DNA from: Anaerolineae bacterium
Lineage (GTDB): Bacteria; Chloroflexota; Anaerolineae; JAFGEY01
Direction: 5' to 3'
NCBI GenBank assembly: GCA_016929775.1
Contig: JAFGIE010000091.1
Coordinates: 1 to 6,167 of the forward strand
DNA: 6,167 nucleotides
Shown: piece after piece, positions 1 to 5,097 of the stretch
How the letters are laid out: every line of letters begins with the position of its first letter
How positions within the stretch are numbered: position 1 is the first letter of the stretch
The notes under the pieces: model-generated
What the model was told of the DNA's origin: nothing
The model's input: the letters and a program-made list of their open reading frames with translations, nothing else
The model's database searches: none
Position numbers and translations under genes: made by a program

Positions 1-2
1 AA

Positions 3-35
3 TGACACGGTCACGCCTCGCTTTCTGACGGGTCA
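3..35. promoter_or_regulatory. Two TGAC/GTCA dyads, possible operator pair
   Basis: Two short palindromes sit at the left edge: TGAC-acg-GTCA at 3-13 and TGAC-gg-GTCA at 26-35. Each is followed by CG, so both share a GGTCACG or GGGTCACG right half. Their centres lie about 22 bp apart, close to two helical turns, which fits a dimeric regulator binding twice on one DNA face. They lie just downstream of the leftward promoter candidate at 46-54, where a repressor could block transcription out of the window. The dyads are directly visible; the operator role is inference. Four-base half-sites can arise by chance, so confidence is low. Confidence 0.25.
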
Positions 36-45
36 CGTCGGTTCG

Positions 46-54
46 AGTATAGCA
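46..54 (-). promoter_or_regulatory. Candidate leftward extended -10 promoter
   Basis: Read on the minus strand, bases 54 to 46 give TGC-TATACT: an extended -10 (TGn) followed by a hexamer matching TATAAT at five of six positions. A weak -35 candidate, TTTGCG (bases 74-69), lies 17 bp upstream and matches TTGACA at three positions. Transcription would start near base 39 and leave the window to the left. It is AT-rich against a GC-rich background, which adds some weight. The gene it would serve is outside the window, so its existence is inferred. Confidence 0.3.
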
Positions 55-90
55 TAACTGTCCCGCCGCGCAAACCTACCCGCGTAGACG

Positions 91-127
91 GGCGCACCTT
101 GGCAGTTCCGGCTGCGCCAGAACTGTC
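91..127. other. Interlocked inverted repeats in the leader region
   Basis: Two inverted repeats interlock. GGCGCA (91-96) can pair with TGCGCC (113-118). CAGTTC (103-108), inside that loop, can pair with GAACTG (120-125), extendable to 101-108 with 120-127 through one G-T pair. The order a-b-a'-b' means the stems cannot be nested; they would form either alternative hairpins or an H-type pseudoknot if transcribed. The rightward promoter candidate lies downstream, so this segment may not be transcribed with the kinase and could instead be a DNA operator. No function is assigned. Confidence 0.25.
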
Positions 128-142
128 ATCCCGGCGGTGCAC

Positions 143-175
143 GTAACCGATCTGTAACTATCGTGTAATGGCGCT
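143..175 (+). promoter_or_regulatory. Three 11-bp phased GTAAC/T repeats
   Basis: GTAAC occurs at 143-147 and 154-158 and GTAAT at 165-169, spaced exactly 11 bp, and each 11-bp unit ends in T. On the other strand the elements read TTAC or TTACA. The last element covers the place where the kinase promoter's -35 would be, and the predicted -10 (192-197) has no good -35 partner. That arrangement is typical of activator-dependent promoters. OmpR/PhoB-type winged-helix response regulators are known to bind direct repeats with an 11-bp period, for example Pho boxes, and an exact CTGTCAT (a Pho-box half-site) occurs nearby at 123-129, though out of phase. The repeat is seen; the regulator type is inference. 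Confidence 0.4.
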
Positions 176-188
176 TTCCAAAGAGAGA

Positions 189-197
189 TGATACAAT
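189..197 (+). promoter_or_regulatory. Candidate kinase promoter, extended -10
   Basis: TG-a-TACAAT at 189-197 is an extended -10 with a hexamer differing from TATAAT at one base. The -35 position at 17-bp spacing (169-174, TGGCGC) is poor, as expected if the TGn element or an activator at the 11-bp repeats replaces it. The start of transcription would be near base 204, giving a leader of about 30 bases before the kinase ATG. The whole kinase-FHA-tubulin unit could be read from here, because the two downstream junctions are 125 bp and an overlap. Confidence 0.45.
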
Positions 198-233
198 GCT
201 AGCGGGGACGCAACGGTCAAAGCGGGTCGGGCC

Positions 234-1253
234 ATGGCACTGCTCAGGGGAACGCTGCTCAGAGAAGGACGATACGAGATCCTGCGACATCTGGCGCGCG
301 GCGGCTTTGGCTTTATCTATCTCGCACACGACCGGCGCACGGATCGTCGTGTCGTGATCAAGGAACTGCTGCCCGTGCTCGCCGCGGACGAGGAGATACG
401 GCGCCGCTTTGTGCGCGAGTCGCGCGCGATGCAGCGGCTCACCCATCCTCACATCGCCCGCGTCGAGGCTACGTTCCAGGAGCAGGGCACCCACTACATG
501 GTGCTCGAGTACCTGAGCGCCGGCTCGCTCGAGGACGTCATCGAACCGGACCGCACGTTGGGCCTCGCCGAGACCATGCAGGTCGCCATTGCCCTGTGTG
601 GGGCGCTGAGCTACCTGCACGCGCGCGGCATCACCCACTGCGATCTGAACCCCAGCAACGTCCTCTTTGATGCGCAGGGCGTGCCCAAGCTGGTCGATCT
701 GGGCGTCGCGCACATCGCCGACGACTTTGTGCACCGCTCGTGGCGCACGGAGCATGCCTCCTCGTTGGGCACGATCGTCTACATGACCCCAGAGCAGTTG
801 ACCGGGGTCCGCGACGAACCGCGGGTGGACCAGTATGCCCTGGCAGCGATGGTGTACCGCATGCTGTCTGGGCACGACTATCTGCCGTTCGACCGGTCGG
901 GGACCCCGCTGGCTCAGGCAGACAACATCGCCCTGATCCAGCGTGAGACGCCGCGCCCGATCGACGGGATTGGACGCGAGATCAACGAGGTGCTCCTGCG
1001 CGCGCTCGCCAAGGACCCGGCGGCGCGCTATGCGAGCGCCGCGGCGTTCTGCCAGGCCCTGACCCGTGCGGCGATCCCGTACCTGCCCGCTGCGGATGCG
1101 GTTCGGCTGATGGCGCCATCCCGGCTCGCCGTGCGCCCACAGACCAGGATGCAGGGATCCGACGAATGGCCTGCCTGGACGGGGGTCGTGCTCCTGGTAG
1201 CCAACGCAGCGATCATGGCAGTGGTCGCCCTACTGCTCCTGTACGCAGCCTGA
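234..1253 (+). CDS. Membrane-anchored Ser/Thr protein kinase, atypical motifs
   Basis: A 339-residue eukaryote-like (Hanks-type) protein kinase expected to transfer phosphate from ATP to Ser/Thr at the inner face of the membrane. The catalytic domain spans about 14-280: glycine loop LARGGFGFIY (20-29), VVIK lysine K43, helix-C Glu probably E62, catalytic loop HCDLNPSN (135-142), DLG (155-157) in place of DFG, and YMTPEQ (183-188) in place of APE. Oddities: the first loop glycine is Ala21, the HRD arginine is Cys136 (a non-RD kinase), and the usual lysine of DLKPxN is Asn139. The catalytic Asp137 and the Mg-binding Asn142 and Asp155 remain. After a short linker a hydrophobic helix (about 316-337) ends the protein, so it is tail-anchored with no outside sensor domain. 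ATG 234 is the only usable start after the in-frame stop at 189-191; its Shine-Dalgarno is weak. Kinase identity is firm; full activity is uncertain. Confidence 0.93.
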   Translation: MALLRGTLLREGRYEILRHLARGGFGFIYLAHDRRTDRRVVIKELLPVLAADEEIRRRFVRESRAMQRLTHPHIARVEATFQEQGTHYMVLEYLSAGSLEDVIEPDRTLGLAETMQVAIALCGALSYLHARGITHCDLNPSNVLFDAQGVPKLVDLGVAHIADDFVHRSWRTEHASSLGTIVYMTPEQLTGVRDEPRVDQYALAAMVYRMLSGHDYLPFDRSGTPLAQADNIALIQRETPRPIDGIGREINEVLLRALAKDPAARYASAAAFCQALTRAAIPYLPAADAVRLMAPSRLAVRPQTRMQGSDEWPAWTGVVLLVANAAIMAVVALLLLYAA

Positions 1254-1301
1254 GACCACGGTCCTCGGGTAGTCCCCTCAGGCGCTCGGTGGGCCGAGAG
1301 C
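1248..1301 (+). other. Two hairpins after the kinase gene
   Basis: GCCTGAG (1248-1254, including the kinase stop codon) can pair with CTCAGGC (1277-1283), enclosing a small GGG-TAGT-CCC hairpin (1267-1276). It is followed directly by CTCGG-TGGG-CCGAG (1285-1298), extendable to 1282-1301 with one mismatch. The two larger stems share bases 1282-1283, so the second can form fully only in its core. No T-tract follows, so this is not a classical intrinsic terminator. It could stabilise the kinase message or cut downstream expression. The rest of the 125-bp gap shows no clear promoter. Confidence 0.3.
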
Positions 1302-1366
1302 GTGCCCCGGCATCACGCTGTGCGCTGCATGGAGCGATCCGCAGGCGCGTGTTTCGAGAGTGGAAC

Positions 1367-1374
1367 GGAGGAGG
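1367..1374 (+). promoter_or_regulatory. Strong Shine-Dalgarno deciding the GTG start
   Basis: GGAGGAGG at 1367-1374 is a near-ideal ribosome binding site, the best in the window. It lies 4 bases before GTG 1379 and 16 bases before the in-frame ATG 1391. Spacing favours GTG 1379, although 4 bases is slightly short if the whole octamer is used; pairing through the first GGAGG gives 7. It argues against the upstream in-frame ATG at 1166 inside the kinase gene. Confidence 0.7.
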
Positions 1375-1378
1375 TGCT

Positions 1379-2272
1379 GTGCGCGATCATATGCCTTGGT
1401 TGAGGGCGATCGGCGCACTGTGGCTGGGCGTCGGTGCACTAGCCCTCGTATGGGGCGTAGTGGCCCTGCTTTCCGTCTCCTTATCCCGCACGGCACTGCC
1501 CGAGAGCGGGGCGTTCTGGGACCAGTTCCGGGTCTCCCCCTGGGCCGAGGTCGCCGCGCTCGCCTGGGGGGCGTTTGCCCTGATCGCCGGTTGGGGCCTC
1601 ATCCGTCGTCGCAGTTGGGCCCAGACGCTGCTCGTCCCGGCGCATCTGCTCCTCATGCTCTACGCTGTGGTCGGGTGGATCGCGGCCCAAGCCCTGCTCG
1701 CGCGGGGCGCCGCGCCGTACACCGGAGGCGCGGTCCGGTGGGCCGTCCCGATCGTCTTTGGCGCGCTGATCGCGGCAAACGCCGGGCTGCTCACGTTCAT
1801 GCGCAGTGCGGGCACCACCGAGGCGCTCTCGTGGCTGCCCTTGCGCACCATGCCCGCCATTGCCCTTCGCTGCGAGTTTTGCGGCGCGCCGCTCGACCCA
1901 GAGACGCAGCGCTGCCCACAATGTGACGCGATCCCGGCGCCAGTGAGCCATCCCCCCCTCGCCCGGCTGGTCAGTCTGAGCGACCAAGCCACGACCCCGC
2001 TCTCGCCCGACCGGCCCACCCGCATCGGGCGCGGGCGCAGCGAGAACGACCTGAACCTGGGCAATCCGACCGTGTCGCGCCGCCACGCCCAGATCGCGTT
2101 CAGCGGAGGGCAGTACGTGCTGACCGCACTGCAGGACTCGAACGGGACATTCGTCAACGACGCCCTGATCCGCGAACACGCCCTCCAGGACGGCGACGAG
2201 ATACGCTTTGGACGGGTGCGATTCCGTTTCGAGATCGTCCCGATCCAGACATCCGAGGCCCCCCATGCCTGA
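1379..2272 (+). CDS. Membrane protein with zinc ribbon and FHA domain
   Basis: A 297-residue protein that should read phosphothreonine at the membrane. Four hydrophobic segments (about 8-33, 56-75, 81-107, 117-141) form an N-terminal membrane domain. A four-cysteine ribbon follows, CEFC (165-168) and CPQC (179-182), likely binding zinc. The C-terminal FHA domain covers about 196-290 and keeps the phosphopeptide-binding positions: G217-R218, S233-R-R-H236, and N255-G-T with N260. With four membrane segments the ribbon and FHA domain share a side with the N-terminus, presumably cytoplasm. The gene follows the kinase by 125 bp, and its stop lies inside the start of the tubulin-like gene, so the two are probably translationally coupled. 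The natural ligand could be phosphothreonine on the adjacent kinase or the tubulin-like protein; that is inference. The membrane part resembles no family I can name. The FHA call is very firm; the GTG start is well supported. Confidence 0.9.
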   Translation: MRDHMPWLRAIGALWLGVGALALVWGVVALLSVSLSRTALPESGAFWDQFRVSPWAEVAALAWGAFALIAGWGLIRRRSWAQTLLVPAHLLLMLYAVVGWIAAQALLARGAAPYTGGAVRWAVPIVFGALIAANAGLLTFMRSAGTTEALSWLPLRTMPAIALRCEFCGAPLDPETQRCPQCDAIPAPVSHPPLARLVSLSDQATTPLSPDRPTRIGRGRSENDLNLGNPTVSRRHAQIAFSGGQYVLTALQDSNGTFVNDALIREHALQDGDEIRFGRVRFRFEIVPIQTSEAPHA

Positions 2273-5066
2273 CCTACATCCCGCCTTGATCATCGGCATT
2301 GGGCCGCAAGCCGGGCAGATCGTCGCGCACTACGCGCACATCCTAGGCGCGCGTAAGGGCCCGGTCCCCGCCGTGCTCGCGGCGACGGTCGAGCTGGGCA
2401 GGCCCACGCCCGGACGAGATGCCGCGGGCATACAGGTCCTCTCGGTGCCGGCGCCGGCGTTCGGCCCCGCCGAGGCTTGGCCCACTTGGCTGCCCACCGA
2501 ACTGGCGCGCATGCCGGTTGCGGAACGGATGCAGACCCGCGCCTGGATGCGCGCCGCCCTGGTCCAGGCTGCGGACGAGATCGAGGAATTCCTGCTGGAG
2601 CGCATCCCTCACCTGACCTCCTTTGCCGCGATCGAGGAGATGCGTGCGGCGGGCATGGCGCTGGCTGGCGACAGCGAGATCCGGGTCTACGTGATCGCCG
2701 ATCTCGGCGACCCCCTCGGCAGCAGCGCGTTCATCGACGTCGCCTACCTCGCGCACCACGTCTGCCGGCAACTGGGCCTCCAGCCCGCGGTCAGCGGCGT
2801 CCTCTCCCTGCCGCCCGCGACCTCCCCGGCGCCTGCCGAGGAGGCGATCGCCTATGCCGCGCTCAAAGAGCTGGACCACTATGTCGAGCGCCGGGCCTAC
2901 GACCGGGAATGGGTCCCTGATTGGGCGCCGGACGAGGAGCTGGGCCCCTTTGAGGACGGCTGCTACCTCTTTGACGCCGTGAACGAGCTCGGGTACACGC
3001 TCGAGGACCCGGCCCAACAGGTGATCCTGATCGCCGAGTGGCTGTACGCGATGACGATCCTCGGCATACACGAAGCGGTCCGCGCGCGGCGGCGGCGACG
3101 GTACGCTACCAGCACCCTGCGCAGGCGCGTTCGCCCCTACGAGGGGACCGGCATCGCCGTCCGCTACGTGCCTCGCACAGCCCTGCTCGATTGGCTGACG
3201 GCAAGGTGGGGCGGCGCCGTAGCCCAGCGGATGCTCGGCGAGCGGAGCGCGCGAGACGGCGCCGCACGCGCTGCTGCGTTCGCGGCGCGCGTGGGACTCG
3301 GTCTGGACGATCTGCGCGCGACACTGCGCCAGCGCGCCGGCGAGGGACAGGTCGAGGGCGAGTTGGAGGACCTACAGCGAGCGCCCCTTCACCAGATCGA
3401 GCTGCGCGCGCGCGAGGCCCTGCAGCACATCCGCGCGCGCCACCTGCCCGCACTGGACGCGCGCCTGGCGCAGGCTAGCCAAGCGCTCGGCGGAGAGCTG
3501 CAGCACGCCATAGAGGGCGAGATCGCTGCGACGGAGGAGGGCGGACTGGACGGGATCGTCCAGGAGAGGGAGCAATTCCTGGATGGCGTTGCCCACCGCC
3601 TCGCCAACGTGCAGCGCGAGGTCGAGGCGTTGAGCAGGCGGCACGGGCAAGCGCTCCGCGCGGCGCTGTCGACGGTCGGCGAGGCGCACTATGCGCTGCG
3701 CGCCGTGCTGATGAGCGTTCCCCCTTGGCCGATCTCGGTCGTGAGCGCCATCGGCTTGCTGCTCTTGCCCCTCGTGTACGTCGCACGCCTGGTCGACGTC
3801 GTGCTGCAGCCGATCGGGCATGGGTGGAGCACCGCCGTGCAAGTGGTCCTCATCCTGGGCGTACTCGGGATCGTGGCCTACCTGGGTTATCAACTGTGGC
3901 GCAGGCAGAGAGGTGTCTGCGCACAGTACCGGGAGATGGTCCAACAGCGATACGAGTTGGAGGGCAACCCGCTCTACTATGCCGCGATCGGCGCCGCCTG
4001 CGCCTCCGCGCAAGAGTACGTCGACCGGACACGGCAAGAGCTATCTGCGCTGGCATCTGCCCTGCGCACCGTCACCGCGCAGATGGATCGGCAGGCGGCA
4101 GATGCGGCTGAGCGCCTGGAGGCGTTGGCGGCGCCCGGGCCATTCAGCTCTGCTGTCGGGCGCCCAGAGGCAGTGGTGGTCTGGAGCCGCGTGGAGGGCG
4201 ACCTCGAGCGATCGCTGCAGGCCCTGCATGCCGAAACGGGATCGCTGGACACTTGGCAGGAGCGCGCCGACGACGCCGTGCAGCCGTTGTCGTCGTGGTT
4301 GTGCGAGCACCTAGCACGCCGCGGACCGGCGCATCTCGCGCCCTATGCCGCCCAGTTTGGCGTGCTGGACTTGATGGCTGTCCGCGCGGGCGATGCACAA
4401 GACGACGCCTTCCAGCGCCTGATCGAGAGCGCGCAGCCGCTGTGGAACATCGATCCACGCACGCTGCGGCGCGGCAAGACGGAGCGGATCGTGGTCGTCG
4501 GCGCCGCGCCGGGTACGGCGCGCGAGGAACTCTCGCGCAGGTTGGGGCGGGACGCGCGGGGACGAGCGTGGGTCGATACCCGGGATCCCAACAGCGTGGT
4601 CGTGGTCCGCGTGCACCGCGGGCTGCCGCTCTTTGCGCTGCGCCGCATCGCCGAGTACCGTGCCCACTATGCCGAGATGCTGTGGCAGGGCAAGCGTCCC
4701 TTGCACTCGACCTGCGCCATGCGTCTACAGGAGGACCTGTTCCCGGCGTACCGCGGGGTCCGATACCCGGCGGCGATCCTGTTTGCCACCGGACTGGCGC
4801 TGGGCCACATCCGTCGCGATCCCAGCGGGCGCTACCTCGCCCCGCGCCCACAGGGCGGCACGATCGCCCTGAGCCGGCAGAAGGACCGTTCGGTTGCCTT
4901 GATGAGCATGGACGGCGCCACCTGCGGCGAGGTCCAGCGGCAGCTCGACGCCGTACTCGCCACCAAGGGCGCCAGCGCCGTACGCACGATCCTCGACGAG
5001 TACGTGACCGTGATGCCCGACCTGAAGGATTGGGAGGTGAGGGCGATCCTCGCTTTCCAGCGCTAG
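2265..5066 (+). CDS. Large tubulin-like protein with membrane hairpin (Tubulin_2-like)
   Basis: A 933-residue protein I assign to the bacterial tubulin-like family (Pfam Tubulin_2, recognised from memory of family motifs). Supporting features: N-terminal beta strand and glycine turn LIIGIGPQAGQ (8-18); VYVIADLGDPLGSS followed by AFIDVAYL (141-162), where the family has a GGTGSG-type loop before a LDLAYL helix; YAALKELDHY (197-206); and CYLFDAVNE (233-241). An arginine cluster lies at 273-290. Then come a helical, probably coiled-coil part (about 340-480), two membrane helices (about 489-508 and 522-545) with a short loop, a second helical part (546-690), and a C-terminal domain with IVVVGAAPG (742-750), HRGLPLF (784-790) and PLH (812-814). 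Both large parts would be cytoplasmic. The nucleotide loop is degenerate, so GTPase activity and polymerisation are doubtful. ATG 2265 has GAGG 6 bases upstream and overlaps the FHA gene by 8 bp; the ATG at 2208 lies deep in that gene. The role is probably membrane-linked and structural (inference). Confidence 0.75.
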   Translation: MPDLHPALIIGIGPQAGQIVAHYAHILGARKGPVPAVLAATVELGRPTPGRDAAGIQVLSVPAPAFGPAEAWPTWLPTELARMPVAERMQTRAWMRAALVQAADEIEEFLLERIPHLTSFAAIEEMRAAGMALAGDSEIRVYVIADLGDPLGSSAFIDVAYLAHHVCRQLGLQPAVSGVLSLPPATSPAPAEEAIAYAALKELDHYVERRAYDREWVPDWAPDEELGPFEDGCYLFDAVNELGYTLEDPAQQVILIAEWLYAMTILGIHEAVRARRRRRYATSTLRRRVRPYEGTGIAVRYVPRTALLDWLTARWGGAVAQRMLGERSARDGAARAAAFAARVGLGLDDLRATLRQRAGEGQVEGELEDLQRAPLHQIELRAREALQHIRARHLPALDARLAQASQALGGELQHAIEGEIAATEEGGLDGIVQEREQFLDGVAHRLANVQREVEALSRRHGQALRAALSTVGEAHYALRAVLMSVPPWPISVVSAIGLLLLPLVYVARLVDVVLQPIGHGWSTAVQVVLILGVLGIVAYLGYQLWRRQRGVCAQYREMVQQRYELEGNPLYYAAIGAACASAQEYVDRTRQELSALASALRTVTAQMDRQAADAAERLEALAAPGPFSSAVGRPEAVVVWSRVEGDLERSLQALHAETGSLDTWQERADDAVQPLSSWLCEHLARRGPAHLAPYAAQFGVLDLMAVRAGDAQDDAFQRLIESAQPLWNIDPRTLRRGKTERIVVVGAAPGTAREELSRRLGRDARGRAWVDTRDPNSVVVVRVHRGLPLFALRRIAEYRAHYAEMLWQGKRPLHSTCAMRLQEDLFPAYRGVRYPAAILFATGLALGHIRRDPSGRYLAPRPQGGTIALSRQKDRSVALMSMDGATCGEVQRQLDAVLATKGASAVRTILDEYVTVMPDLKDWEVRAILAFQR

Positions 5067-5073
5067 CCCACAG

Positions 5074-5086
5074 CGGCGCCCCGCCG
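5074..5086. terminator. Small GC dyad between convergent genes
   Basis: CGGCG-CCC-CGCCG (5074-5086) is a perfect 5-bp dyad within the 31-bp gap between the tubulin-like stop (5064-5066) and the DUF362 stop (5098-5100). The position fits a bidirectional transcription stop, but there is no T-run on either side and such short GC dyads are common in this composition. It is a weak candidate only. Confidence 0.25.
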
Positions 5087-5097
5087 GATCGACCGCC

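Noticed and set aside
126..875. Minus-strand open frame (249 codons) covering the leader and the kinase catalytic domain
   Set aside because: It lies opposite unmistakable kinase motifs and has no recognisable domain.
1166..1378. N-terminal extension of the FHA gene from an in-frame ATG at 1166
   Set aside because: It would overlap the kinase end by 88 bp and add an Arg/Ser/Gly-rich stretch typical of out-of-frame GC-rich DNA; the strong Shine-Dalgarno at 1367-1374 points to GTG 1379.
2208..2264. Earlier in-frame ATG for the tubulin-like gene at 2208
   Set aside because: The added 19 residues lie wholly inside the FHA coding region, are low-quality (Arg/Ser/Pro-rich), and precede a natural start MPDLHPALIIGIG at the first beta strand.
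1481..2299. Long minus-strand open frame (272 codons) opposite the FHA gene
   Set aside because: Arg/Gly/Pro-rich translation with no recognisable motif; it lies opposite a gene with clear FHA, zinc ribbon and membrane segments. Stop-free antisense frames are expected at this G+C content.
3372..4037. Minus-strand open frame (221 codons) opposite the coiled-coil and membrane part of the tubulin-like gene
   Set aside because: No domain, no ribosome binding site recognised, composition typical of an antisense shadow.
4268..4295. Perfect 7-bp inverted repeat CGACGAC / GTCGTCG with a 14-base loop
   Set aside because: It sits inside the tubulin-like coding region and is explained by GAC and GTC codon runs; no regulatory context.
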